In this document: in pieces, positions 1 to 11,300 of the stretch
How the letters are laid out: each line of letters begins with the position of its first letter
Position numbering within the stretch: the first letter of the stretch is position 1
Source of the DNA: Solanum dulcamara
Taxonomy: Eukaryota; Streptophyta; Magnoliopsida; Solanales; Solanaceae
Direction: 5' to 3'
DNA length: 64,000 nucleotides
Assembly: GCF_947179165.1 (NCBI RefSeq)
Contig: NC_077239.1
Location: forward strand, 66,692,634 to 66,756,633
Position numbers and translations under genes: made by a program
The notes under the pieces: model-generated
Told to the model about the DNA's origin: nothing
Databases searched by the model: none
What the model saw: the letters and a program-made list of their open reading frames with translations, nothing else

Positions 1-256
1 TATTATTTGACCACTTACTAAATCAAGAAAGAATTAATTGAATTTTTCTCATTTTACCCCTACAATTAATATGGTCATTTGAATGTGAACAACTCTCAAT
101 GCTAGCTATTCCTATACTCAATGTATATTTTTTCTAACTTATTTTTATGTGCATTAATATGAAAAAGGGAAAAACAGTAAATTTGATCAATCTATTAATG
201 ATTTCTTAAACACCATGTAAAATAAAAAGTGTTCATCTAATATGGGATGGAGGGAG
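1..256. mobile_element. Stowaway-type MITE, right part only
   Basis: The right end reads GGGATGGAGGGAG followed by TA. This is the reverse complement of the CTCCCTCC-type terminal inverted repeat of Stowaway (Tc1/mariner) MITEs, which duplicate TA. The body is AT-rich and lacks an ORF. The matching left terminus is not in view, so the element either starts before the window or is truncated. It lies in the CESA4 intron. Confidence 0.5.
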
Positions 257-309
257 TAGTATGTTAGCAGTATTGCAAGAAAAGATTGAAATGTTTGTTT
301 GGTAACTAA

Positions 310-545
310 AAAAAAGGCATAATAAATAAATGTTATTTTTAACTTGCCCTCAACTTGCATCTAGCCCTCCAACTTTGGGTGTGCACAAGTAAACACTTAA
401 ACTTGTATAAAATTGAACAAGTAGACACATGCATCCTACGTGGCATAGTACACGTAAGACTCCACAAAGGACACAAATCGTTATTTAGGATGTAGGACAC
501 AATTGAGTTTATAAGATATCAGTCAACCTGGTCTATGGATTTGTT
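310..545. repeat. Putative Solanaceae interspersed repeat in the CESA4 intron
   Basis: This stretch is less AT-rich than its surroundings (motifs such as CCTACGTGGCATAGTACACG). It resembles a short repeat I recall near Solanaceae genes. I could not define terminal repeats or a target-site duplication, so the class is unknown. The rest of 1-873 holds nothing else I can identify and is read as the 3' part of a CESA4 intron ending in the acceptor CAG at 871-873. Confidence 0.3.
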
Positions 546-873
546 CATAATGATCAAATTATATCTGCTCTTATTTCCACCTTCCCCGTCATTCTCCTTA
601 CAACTTTTATATATTGGACTTTCAGTTACATATCGTGTCTGTCACTTGTAGTTACATATCACTCAATGATTGAATGGTATAATTAATTAATAATTTGAAC
701 TCTTTACAATTGTGAAAGTTATATACTACATGTAACATTATTAACGAAATGAATCAAATACTACAATGTTCCAACATGAAAGGAGTGTGTATGAATTGAA
801 ACAGATCAAGTTTAAGCGTGTAAAATTTGCTGAATATTTCAATATTCTAACCACTTAACTGATTTCCAAACAG

Positions 874-3800
874 TTTGGCTGAAGCTCGGCAACCACTCTG
901 GCGAAAAATTCCACTTCCATCAAGTCTAATCAGTCCATATCGGATAGTCATTATCCTGAGGCTTGTCATTCTTGGATTCTTTTTCCATTTCCGAATCTTA
1001 ACACCAGCCTATGATGCCTATCCATTATGGATTATCTCTGTTATATGTGAAATATGGTTTGCATTATCATGGATACTTGATCAATTCCCCAAATGGTCAC
1101 CCATAAACCGTGAAACTTACTTAGATCGATTGACATTGAGGTTTGAACGTGAAGGTGAGCCAAATCGATTAGCCCCAGTGGATGTGTTTGTGAGTACAGT
1201 TGATCCTCTTAAGGAGCCTCCTATTATCACTGCAAACACTGTTCTGTCAATCTTGGCTGTTGATTATCCTGTTGAGAAGGTTAGCTGTTATGTATCAGAT
1301 GATGGTGCTTCCATGCTGTTGTTTGATACATTAGCAGAAACAGCTGAATTTGCTAGGAGATGGGTGCCATTTTGTAAGAAATATAGTGTAGAGCCTAGAG
1401 CACCTGATTTCTACTTCAACGAAAAGATTGATTACTTGAAAGATAAAGTTCAGCCTACCTTTGTCAAGGACCGCAGAGCCATGAAGGTATGTATCTTACT
1501 TCATTCGTCTCATTTTATACGACTATATCAGAGGAGATGCAGTGCCTAAAATATTGTCTGAATCATATCAAGGTTGAAAATTCAAATAGTTTATTGTGAA
1601 AGTTGTAGAATGGAATACTTATCAAAAAGAAGTTGTCGAAGGAATCATGTCGAACATTTAGGATGTATGCAAAATAAAAGAATGTCTTATAAGTTGGGAT
1701 AGAAGGAGTTTCATTTATCGGGGGCTTAAGTTTCTTTGGCTTGAAATAAGATATTTTCTTCAAATTGAAAACTTGCTCTCTTGTGGCAGAGAGAATATGA
1801 AGAATTCAAAGTAAGAATTAATGCATTAGTAGCAAAGGCTCAGAAAAAACCAGAAGAAGGATGGGTAATGCAAGATGGAACTCCATGGCCTGGTAACAAT
1901 ACCAGAGACCATCCTGGTATGATTCAAGTTTATCTTGGTAGTGAAGGTGCACTTGACATTGAAGGTAAGGAGCTGCCCCGCCTTGTCTATGTTTCCCGTG
2001 AGAAACGACCAGGCTATCAACACCACAAGAAAGCTGGTGCCATGAATGCTTTGGTTAGTAAATAGTATATTAATTTCTGGATTGCTTCCTTGACATTCTG
2101 TTAAGTCCTTTTCTTCATGTTATGTAATTTGTTTCTGTTTTTCTAAATAGGTTCGAGTCGCTGCAGTCCTGACCAATGCACCATTTATGTTGAACTTGGA
2201 TTGTGATCACTACCTTAACAACAGCAAGGCAGTTAGAGAAGCCATGTGCTTTTTAATGGACCCACAAATTGGAAAGAAGCTTTGCTACGTCCAATTTCCC
2301 CAGAGATTTGATGGCATTGATCGCCACGATCGATATGCCAACCGTAATGTTGTCTTTTTTGATGTAAGTTGATCTATAAATGCAGCAATGTGTCAACAAA
2401 GGATTTATTCCCAGTATTATATTCTGGTTTAATATGTTTGTTACCTTCATGGTGGCAGATCAACATGAAAGGCCTGGATGGAATTCAAGGACCAGTTTAT
2501 GTTGGAACAGGTACTGTCTTCAACAGGCAGGCGTTATACGGCTATGATCCACCTGTTTCTGAGAAGCGTCAAAAGATGACATGTGATTGCTGGCCCAGTT
2601 GGTGTTGCTGCTGTTGTGGTGGTTCAAGAAAGTCTAAGTCCAAGTCCAAGAAGAAGAGCATCAAGGCCTTACTTGGACTTGGAGGACTATACAACAAGAA
2701 AAAGAAAACAATGAACGGAAAGAACTACACTAGGAAGCCATCTGGATCTGTCTTTGATCTTGAGGAAATTGAAGAAGGCCTTGAAGGATATGATGAGCTC
2801 GAGAAGTCGTCTCTCATGTCACAAAAGAACTTTGAGAAACGATTCGGGCAGTCCCCAGTTTTCATAGCTTCTACACTAAAGGAAGATGGTGGACTTCCTG
2901 AAGGGACAAACCCAACAACACTCATAAAAGAAGCTATTCATGTTATTAGCTGTGGGTATGAAGAGAAAACTGAGTGGGGAAAAGAGGTTAGAATCATATT
3001 TCATGAATAAATTATGAGTTATCGGTGTTCTCTTATCTAACTTCTAATGAATTGGTTTTCATTTTTCTTTTCTTGACAGATTGGATGGATTTATGGTTCT
3101 GTCACAGAGGACATTTTAACTGGATTCAAGATGCACTGCAGAGGATGGAGATCGGTTTACTGCTGTCCGAAGAGAGCAGCTTTTAAGGGATCAGCTCCAA
3201 TCAATCTATCAGATAGATTGCACCAAGTCCTGAGATGGGCTCTTGGTTCTGTCGAAATCTTCATGAGTCGCCATTGTCCCCTTTGGTATGCCTGGGGTGG
3301 AAAACTCAAATGGTTGGAAAGGCTAGCTTACATTAACACCATTGTTTATCCATTCACATCCATTGCTCTGCTAGCTTACTGCACCCTTCCAGCTGTATGC
3401 CTTCTCACTGGAAAATTTATCGTTCCCACAGTAAGTGAACTCTAAGTCATTTGGTTCAGTAATATAAAGATTTGATTTTGATTTTCTAAATCAAATCCCA
3501 TGCTTCTTTTGTAGCTTAACAACTATGCAAGCATTTGGTTCATGGCTCTCTTTCTCTCCATCATAGCCACAAGCATACTCGAGTTGCGATGGAGTGGAGT
3601 AAGCATTGAGGCCTGGTGGCGTAACGAGCAATTTTGGGTCATCGGTGGTGTTTCTGCACATTTATTTGCAGTTTTCCAAGGCCTTCTTAAAGTTCTTGCT
3701 GGTGTAGACACAAACTTCACTGTAACAACAAAAGCAGCTGATGACGCTGAATTTGGGGAGCTTTACCTCTTCAAATGGACCACACTTCTCATCCCACCAA

Positions 3801-4096
3801 CCACTCTTATCATCTTGAATATGGTGGGTGTTGTAGCTGGTGTTTCGGATGCCATCAACAATGGTTATGGTTCATGGGGTCCTCTCTTCGGAAAGTTATT
3901 CTTTGCCTTTTGGGTTATTGTGCATCTCTATCCTTTCCTAAAGGGATTGATGGGCAGGCAGAACAGGACTCCCACCATTGTGGTCCTCTGGTCAATTCTT
4001 CTTGCTTCAATCTTCTCACTGGTTTGGGTCAGAATAGATCCATTCCTACCAAAGCAGAAGGGACCTATACTCAAGCAGTGTGGAGTTGAGTGCTAA
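874..4096 (+). CDS. CESA4: Cellulose synthase A catalytic subunit 4 (secondary wall), 3' six exons
   Basis: Six exons with GT-AG junctions: 874-1486, 1790-2053, 2151-2363, 2459-2986, 3080-3430 and 3515-4096. They give 849 residues in one open frame. It is a family 2 processive glycosyltransferase that polymerises UDP-glucose into beta-1,4-glucan in the plasma-membrane rosette. The whole catalytic set is present: DDG near residue 142, DCD near 309, TED near 548 and QVLRW near 588. Two membrane spans come before the cytosolic domain and about six after it. The Cys-rich and Lys-rich class-specific stretch (near 395-475) and the C-terminal [11 protein letters not shown] point to the CESA4/IRX5 class, which works with CESA7 and CESA8 in xylem walls. 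Exon 874 begins mid-codon, so about 200 N-terminal residues (RING zinc finger and variable region) must lie upstream of the window. No frameshift or missing catalytic residue was seen. Confidence 0.93.
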
Positions 4097-4204
4097 GTGC
4101 CATGCCTGGTATCTGTGTGATGTATTCTTTGCTAAATTTTTGTTAGGTTGATATTTTTATTGCAAGTGAACACATTGTATCTTTCTGCTAGTGTTTTGCC
4201 TAGC

Positions 4205-4210
4205 AATAAA
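4205..4210 (+). promoter_or_regulatory. Candidate polyadenylation signal of CESA4
   Basis: AATAAA lies 109 bp after the CESA4 stop codon in T-rich sequence, a plausible plant near-upstream element. Position is the only support. From 4211 to 4669, between the two convergent genes, I see no gene or repeat; it probably contains both 3' UTRs. Confidence 0.5.
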
Positions 4211-4669
4211 GTGAAGACTAGGATAAGGGCATTATGCAACTTTGTAACATTCATACTTGTCCAAATTAATACATCCACTATTAAGATGCTCCCATACTCC
4301 TCTAATGACATATATAAACCATAATTTTCATCTTTTGGGAGAAACTGTTATAAGATCAACATGGAAATCTAGTACATTACCAACCTCATGTGCTTTCTTT
4401 TGTTTTAGTATTTTTTCCAGGTGGAAGTTCAGATATCAATATAACTAGACTTAGTATGTAAGATTTTGAGATCTAAGTATCATGATTAACAGGATGGTAT
4501 TATTTCTTTCTCTCTAGGGAAAAGGGCACCCAAGACATAGTAATTTGGTTAGATCCAAGGTTTCATCCTTGATACAATATAGACACTAGATCTTGAGAAA
4601 GTTGCATTTAACACCAAAAACTCTACAGCCTGTACATTTCACACCTGTACATCAGGCCCTATCTTCTCA

Positions 4670-7600
4670 TTATTTCTGAAAACTTGTTAGTTTGCTCATT
4701 TCTATTGTCCCCAATGGCTGTGGAAGGTAAGGCAAAGTCTGAACAGACAATTCTTGCGCTGCAAAGCGCATGGTTGGTCGCGACTCAGGAGTGGTACGTG
4801 TACATGCCAAGGCAATCGTGATTACAAAAACCACTGCCTCTGCCAAGTGGCCAGTGGGAGGTGGAAGTCTTTGGTCAAGAACATCCTTCAAAAGTATCTC
4901 TGAAGACAATGTTGGTGATGCTGATAATGAAGTTAAAAGCTCCCCAGGATGCCTTCCCATCATAGTCTCCATCGCCACGACCCCAAAACTATAAACATCA
5001 CACTTTTCTGTAACACGCATGGTAAGTGCAAGCTCTGCACAAGAAGAAAGACAAGATGATTGTTCAAATTTACTTTAGTTACTGCAGTAATATTTAATCT
5101 AATAAGTTGCTTAAGTTTAGGATAATTTGAATTTTAAATTTTTATTAGATAGATTAGTTTGTTGAGATATTTTAGTTAGTTTTAAATTTCAAACTATGTA
5201 TTTTATGTTGGCTATTTAAAGCTCTTCAATTATTTAGTAAAATTATTGAAAAACAATTGAAAGTCATTTCAATCCAAAGAGTGTCATTTTAACCCCTTTT
5301 TGCTGCCCATCTTTTAAAAAAACCAACAGTGGTGTGGTATCAGAGCTTTATTGATCTTACGGGATCTGTGAGTTCTTTCAAAGAACTACCATACCTTTTT
5401 TAACCCGTCAGGGTTACTTTTTTAACCTGTAAGGGCTACCTTTTTAACTCGTAAGGACTATCTTTTAAATCCGTTAGGGCTACTCATTTTAACCCGTTAG
5501 GGCTACTCATTTTAACTCGTCAGGGCTACCATTTTCAAAGCATAAGACTATTTTCAACAAATATAGATGTCAGCAACAGTCTCTCTTTGAATGCCCAAAA
5601 AGGTTTCACTGACAAAAACTATCAGAATTGGTCAGTGAAAGTGAAATCGTATTTTGAAACATATCTTTTATGTGATATTGTGATGGAAGAAAAATCATCA
5701 CAACAACTCTCTGCAACTCCGATCAATTTCCAAATGAAAGCACTTTCAAATAAGAGAAGATCATTGATGGTGTTTTTCAAGTACAAAATCAAAAGAAGAA
5801 AAAGAAAGAAGAAGAAATTTTGCAAGTTCAAAAACAATCAAAGAATCACCAATCACTAAAGCAGAAATTGAGGGGCAATTTTATAAATTGCAGTAACTAC
5901 AGCAAAGGAAAAGTGTTGAACTTTACTTTAGTTACTGCAGTAATTTTTAGTCTAATAAGTTGCTTAAGTTTAGGATAATTTGAATTTTAAATTTTTATTA
6001 GATAGATTAGTTTGTTGAGATATTTTAGTTAGTTTTAAATTTCAAACTATGCTGTGTTTTATGTTGGCTATTTAAAGCTCCTAAATGCTTTAATAAAATC
6101 ATTGAAAGCAATTTCAATCCAAAGAGAGTCACTTTAACCCCTTTTTTGCTGCCCCATCTTTTAAAAAAACCAACAATAATATAGAAATATTCCTCTTTTA
6201 TGAAACAAGAAATATGGATGCATAAGGAATGAGTATGTAAAATACCTGGTGCCATATAGCCATAAGAGCCAGCAACTGTGGTCCAATTTGATGCTTCTGA
6301 AGCTAGCAGCTTTGCTGTGCCGAAGTCAGAGAGTCGTGGCTCGAATTCTGACTCAAGCAAAATGTTATTCAGTGATACATCACGGTGCACAATTGGTGGA
6401 GAGCAGTCGTGGTGCAAGTAAGCAAGTGCATGAGCTATTCCTTGCACAATTTTCACTCTTGTACCCCATCCAAGTTCCATTCCCATATCATTGTCATATA
6501 GAACTTTCCCCAGGCTACCTCTTTCTATATACTCATAAACCAAGTACATGCACCCATTCTTGGAACAGTAACCAAAGAGCTTAATTATATTCCTGTGTCT
6601 CACCTCAGTCAAAGTTCTAATCTCATTCTCAAAGCTTCGACGATTTGTCAATGGAATGTCACTCGAGTCTGACATGTTGAGTCTTTTGACAGCAACAATC
6701 TGCCCAGAGGGCAAAACAGCTTTATAGACACTTCCAAATCCTCCTCTTCCAATGCAGTTCTTTTCACTGAAATCTTCAGTAGCTTTCACTATGTCACCAA
6801 ATGTAAACTTACCTTCTCTTTCCCAAATCAGAGATTCTGAATTTTCATACATCTGGCTAGCTTTGATCTCCTCATCAGATTGCTTAGCCTTCCTTCGAGA
6901 CATAAGACATACAACAAATAGGATTGCCAAAAGTATGAGGCTGGCCACCGGTACAAGTACCCCAATGAGGATCTTTTGATTCTTATTTTTGGACATGTCA
7001 TTTGGGATGTCCAAATTACATGAGGATAATCCTTCTACATTTCCACACAAACCAGAGTTTCCAAGAAAAGATACAGCGGTTGCTCCTTGAAATTTTCCAT
7101 CAGTTGGAATTGGTCCAGAAAACTCATTGTAGGAAAAATCCATCTCCTGAAGACTGATCATGCGAGACAATGCCGGAGGAATTCTACCTGAGAGGTTGTT
7201 ATGTGAGAGATTGAGATACATTAATGAGATGAGCTTGGCCAAGTTTTGTGGAATGGTTCCGCTTAGTAAATTGCCACTTAGGTCCAAAAGAATACTCAAC
7301 TGCATCAAATTGCCAAGTTCAGAGGGAATGCCACCTGATAATGAGTTGTTGCCAAGATTCAAGCTCAACAGGCGCTCGCACTTCCCAAGATCTACTGGTA
7401 TGTTACCACTTAACTTGTTTGTTGACAAATCAAGATGCTGGAGACTAGTTAAATTGCCAACAGACTGAGGGATGCCTCCTGTAAGATTGTTTTTGCTCAA
7501 GCTTAGATTGTAGAGCAGGCCTAACTTTCCCAGTTCAGAAGGAATTTCACCAGTCAATTCATTCCCTTCCAACGTTAACATGCGCAGCTCTCTCAGATTC

Positions 7601-9543
7601 CCTAGCTCAGCTGGAATTACACCAGAAATTTTGTTTCCATCCATTCTTAGACTTGTGAGTTTTTCACATTTCCCCCAGTCAGGTGAGAGTTCACCTGAAA
7701 GTTGGTTGTCACTAAGAGAAAGGAAAACAAGATTCGGGTGCACTCCAAATGCCTCTGCAAGATTACCAGATAAATTGTTGCCTTCAAGCCGTACTCGTCT
7801 TAGCTTTGTGCAGTTCTTCAAGCAATCTGGTAACTTCCCACTGAATTTGTTCCCATTTATTGTCAACTCCTCAAGATTTTGGCTACATAATCCAAGAGGT
7901 AGTTCACCAGTGAAGCTGTTATTTGCCAAGCCGGCACTTGACAATAGAGGACTGTTCTTTCCAAAGTCCTTAGGGACACTGCCTGAGAAATTATTAGTAT
8001 ATACAGAAAGAAGGTTTAGATCACCGAGGTCAGAAATGCTGTCCGGCAGCTCACCACTTAGTCGGTTGGTGTTGATGTCGAGGGTTTGAAGGGATATCAA
8101 TTTCCCAATCTCAGGAGGAATGGTTCCACTGAGATTGTTGCGAAAAAGTTGCAACCTCGTTAGATTGGTCAGATTTCCAATGGTTGGAGGTATTGTGCCT
8201 GAAAGCTGGTTGTCAGAGAAATCTAGCTCCAACAAGTTTTGCAAGTTTCCAATTTGATAGGGAATGGAACCAGTGAAATTGTTATGAAAGAGGTAAATAT
8301 ATTTGAGGTTTGTCAACTGACTGGTTTCAGGTGGAATTTCCCCAGTAAAGGAATTGTTTTGAAGCTGCAAAGATGTCAACTCAGTCCAATTGGTGATGAG
8401 ATTTGATGAGATTTCACCAGAAAGACTATTATCAGACAACCCCAATTCAGATAACTTGGTAAGAGAGGAGAATGATGGAGGCAATGGTCCTTGCAGGGCA
8501 TTTTCTGCTAGAGCCAAGAAAGTTAGTTTAGTACAAAGACCAAGCTCAGAAGGAATAGTTGAATTCAAATCGTTCTTTCCAAGATCCAGGTGTTGAAGAT
8601 TTATGAGTCTGCCCATAGAAGATGGAATCTTTCCTTGAAATGAATTGTTGAAAAGTACAACAACTTCAAGACTAGTGATCAAGCCAATTTCATCAGGAAT
8701 TATGCCGGAAAACATGTTAACACCTAGCTGAAGTTCTTTTAACTTGGACAAGTTGGTAATATTTGGTGACAATGAACCTTGAAATGAATTAGATGAAAGA
8801 TTGAGTATTTCAAGCTTGTCTAAGTTGGTGAATATTGTTTCAGGGATTGAACCATTCAAATGGTTTATCGACAAATCAAGATAAGTCAGATTATGGCAAC
8901 GGAGTACAAATTCAGGGAATTCTAACCTTAGTTCATTATAACCAAAGCTTAAATGTGTCAACATAGGCATATTCCTCAATTTAGACCAATCAGGAGTTTC
9001 TAAGAAATTTGATCCAAGATTCAAGTACCATACCTTCTGAAGATTGCTAATTTGATAAGGAATAACACCTTCAATATTGTTGTTATAAAAACTGAGATAC
9101 TCAAGCTGTGTTAACTTCCCAATCTCTTCAGGTATAACGCCAGCCAAGATATTGTTACTCAGGTCCAAGAAAGTGAGCATGGATGCATTGCCAATACTCG
9201 AAGGTATCGATCCATTGAAGTTGTTTCCATTTAGATTGAAACTCACGAGACTCGGAAATGAAGTGAAGTCAAGATGAACAAGTGAGCCTGAGATGCCACC
9301 TGCATCAGAAAGATTGATCTCAGAGATTGTTCCACCAGCATTGCATACAATAGATGTCCAATTGCACAAGTTTCTGAGATTGGAAATGGACCATGAATCC
9401 AAGAAAGAATTAGAAGGCAAATTACTCTTCCATTTGATAAGAGATTCAGCTTCTGTTCTAGCTGAAGATATGATGCTTAATGGAAGTGAAAAAAGAAGCA
9501 CTACATACAAAATGTAAACTAAGGTACTATGAAATGTTGTCAT
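4670..9543 (-). CDS. LRR receptor-like serine/threonine kinase (MIK2 / At1g35710-like clade)
   Basis: Complement of 6246-9543 joined to 4670-5034; 1220 residues. The exon 1 end (..ATGGCACCAG|gt) joined to exon 2 (ag|AG CTT..) restores APE-L of the kinase activation segment. Order: signal peptide about 1-27, Cys-containing LRR cap (about 30-75), roughly 30 plant-type LRRs (LxxLxxLxLxxNxLxGxIP) to about residue 830, a short Cys cap, one transmembrane helix about 858-882 with a basic stop-transfer, then the kinase. Kinase landmarks: GRGGFGS 932-938, VAVK lysine 953, HRD 1053-1055, DFG 1073-1075, APE about 1098-1100. It is therefore predicted active and RD-type. The ectodomain probably binds a peptide or co-receptor at the plasma membrane. 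The MIK2-like clade assignment is from recalled family resemblance; the ligand is unknown. The ATG at 9541-9543 begins a typical signal peptide. The intron (5035-6245) is enlarged by a transposon. Confidence 0.92.
5061..5328 (+). repeat. 5' LTR of the intronic mini-retrotransposon
   Basis: 268 bp, TG...CA ends. It is nearly collinear with 5914-6175, apart from a short indel after AAACTATG and a few substitutions near the end. Confidence 0.87.
5335..5346 (+). other. tRNA-iMet primer binding site
   Basis: TGGTATCAGAGC lies six bases after the left LTR end. It is the standard plant LTR-retrotransposon primer site complementary to the initiator methionine tRNA 3' end. It fixes the element on the + strand, antisense to the host kinase gene. 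Confidence 0.85.
5396..5535 (+). repeat. Tandem repeat in the mini-retrotransposon leader
   Basis: About six units of roughly 22-26 bp share the core TTTTAACCCGTCAGGGCTAC with substitutions (CGTAAGGACT, CGTTAGGGCT and similar). They lie between the primer site and the gag-like fragment. No coding function is likely. Confidence 0.75.
5566..5860 (+). pseudogene. Copia gag N-terminus remnant
   Basis: Translation in the element's sense direction gives a [23 protein letters not shown] segment. This matches the start of many plant copia Gag proteins, where an N-(Y/F)xxW motif is conserved. It then degrades into a Lys-rich stretch. There is no zinc knuckle or protease, so it cannot supply functions for the element. 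Confidence 0.6.
5914..6175 (+). repeat. 3' LTR of the intronic mini-retrotransposon
   Basis: 262 bp, TG...CA ends, preceded by a polypurine tract. It supplies the stop codon (at 6025 on the - strand) that ends the open frame reading from kinase exon 1 into the intron. Confidence 0.87.
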
Positions 9544-9845
9544 GTCTAATATTTGGTTTCAAGAAGAATTTATATTTTTGAGCTTTTACATGAAAGGGTT
9601 GATCATATATAAGTGGAGCACAAAAAGGGAGTATATTGTTGTGGAAAAGCAATCATCAAAGTCTTTAAAAAAAAAAAACAAAGATGTAGTTGAAATACAA
9701 GGCTTAATAGTCAAATAATTAGATGTCACAATACATTTCAACTCATTACTTATCTTGAGGTTTTTTGTCAAAATTATATGTCAACTTGACCAATAGTGAT
9801 AAAAATTTGAGTGGTGAACAAGTTGGCAGGAAAAGTATATTAAAA

Positions 9846-10022
9846 CCAATATGGATTGTGATGCAGTGATGGTACTGCTTCACCTTTAATCAGATATCTC
9901 GGGTTTGAATCTTGAGTATGGAGAAAATCCTATTGGAAGCGTCACCCCCAAATGAGCCCGTAGTGGGCGATTCAGATTTAATCGGGGCTCCGGAGACCGA
10001 GTGAGAAACCGAAATAATAAAG
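9846..10022 (+). mobile_element. tRNA-derived SINE (Solanaceae SolS type) with target-site duplication
   Basis: The head has an A-box-like GATGCAGTGATGG and a B-box-like GGGTTTGAATCT at tRNA-like spacing. The tail is AATAATAAAG. A 17-bp direct repeat flanks it: GGAAAAGTATATTAAAA at 9829-9845 and the same with one change at 10023-10039. Long duplications of this kind are a hallmark of LINE-mediated SINE insertion. It sits about 300 bp upstream of the receptor kinase start codon. The rest of 9544-9828 shows no gene and is probably kinase promoter and 5' UTR. Confidence 0.82.
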
Positions 10023-10039
10023 GGAAAAGTGTATTAAAA

Positions 10040-11073
10040 AATGAAAACTGGTTGGAAACCAATATTCAAGATTTAGTTGCAGTTTCTAGGTAGATTTTTA
10101 AAGATGAAATCAAGTCGATGCTTATTTTTTTTGTTCTATTCAACATGTGTTAGTGTGAAAACTGACGAAAACGTTTACTGAATATTTGTAATGAACTTCT
10201 GAAATCCGTGACACAGTAAAACAAACTAATAAAAGAAGTCCTTCAAATAATTGTACACACAAAAACTTGTTCATACATTACTGTATTTGAACAGAAAAAA
10301 AATTGTATTCAAGGTGTATTATTTGTCTCATAGAGTTGATCTCGTCAGGATCGGTAGCGGAATCAAGATTTTTAATAAGAAAGTTTAAAATATGAAACAC
10401 CGAGAAGCCAAGGAATTCAATATTTACTATATATACATAAAAAATAATTTTAACCTTATATATACAACGTAATTTTCGTCCCCTACCTAACTCCGCCATG
10501 ATCATGACGTAGATAAAAGGGATACAGAGTTTAATTGAATTCCCTCCGTCGAGAAATTATACTACCTAAATAGGTGTATATTTATTTTATTTTAAATTAT
10601 GAACTGTTGAATGTTCTATTAACACAAGGGAAGATTCTAATGTACTAGCAAAAGAGATTCAAAAATTATTTTATATCACAAGTTTAAATCCAAGTGTTTA
10701 AGTTTAATATTTTCTTAATTCCTCTTCTATACGTAGTAGCTGGATGGTTGACCTTTAATAGTTCATTCAACAAATTGAAATTTCTTTTATTGGAAAATAC
10801 AGGTCTTGTAAAGGACATCCATGAGCTGGCTGGGGTCAAAAGTGATGGCTATATTTAGTGTACATTTAAATATTCAACTACTCTCTATTCCTTACCATGG
10901 TTTTCACCTAATAAATATTCATTAGTTATTTTTATAGGTATTTTAATTGAATTAATTAGTTTTATTTTTATATCAAAAAAATTATGAAGCTTCTCACTAT
11001 TTCAGTGAGAATTTATTTTTTACTGTGGTAGAATTTTTTTTATTTCTAGTAGTGGAACCAAAGAAAACTATTA
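10040..11073. other. AT-rich intergenic stretch, no gene seen
   Basis: Only short chance ORFs occur here, none with recognisable motifs. I found no terminal repeats or RNA genes. Confidence 0.6.
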
Positions 11074-11300
11074 AAGATTGTTTGGTAGACAGAATAAATT
11101 TAATAATCTCGGGATAAAATGTAGAATTAATTTTATCCAATGTTTGATGTGAACTAATCCCAAAACTATTTCATCTCATTATTTGTACTAAAATGACAAA
11201 ATTACTATTCCATATGAAAAATGAGATAAAATAATTCTATGAGATAAAATAATTTTATGAGATATCCCTATTTATCTCACTCCGTATACCAAACGACCCG
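11074..11300. mobile_element. MITE with TTA target duplication (Harbinger-like)
   Basis: The left end (AAGATTGTTTGGTAGAC) and the reverse complement of the right end (CGGGTCGTTTGGTATAC) share an imperfect terminal inverted repeat around GTTTGGTA. TTA flanks both sides (11071-11073 and 11301-11303). Length is 227 bp with no ORF. A 3-bp TTA/TAA duplication fits PIF/Harbinger MITEs. The repeat is diverged, so the class is tentative. Confidence 0.55.

Larger units (their letters stand above)
5061..6175 (+). mobile_element. Miniature non-autonomous LTR retrotransposon (TRIM-like) in the kinase intron
   Basis: Two direct repeats (5061-5328 and 5914-6175), each starting TGTT and ending ACCAACA, bound a 585-bp interior. 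Just inside the left LTR is TGGTATCAGAGC (5335-5346), the usual initiator-Met tRNA primer site. Just before the right LTR is the purine run AAAGGAAAAG. The flanks are ATGAT (5056-5060) and ATAAT (6176-6180), a near-identical 5-bp duplication with one mismatch. The interior has a short tandem array and a gag-like fragment, and no pol. Removing the element leaves an intron of about 96 bp, typical for this kinase type, so the insertion explains the long intron. At about 1.1 kb it fits the TRIM / small non-autonomous copia-like class. Confidence 0.88.

Noticed and set aside
4670..5020. Separate small kinase-like gene
   Set aside because: It is exon 2 of the LRR receptor kinase; the frame and motifs continue those of exon 1.
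6025..6245. C-terminal extension of the receptor kinase to residue 1172
   Set aside because: This is read-through of the intron. A GT donor at 6245 and an AG acceptor at 5035 restore the APE motif and the missing kinase lobe at 4670-5034.
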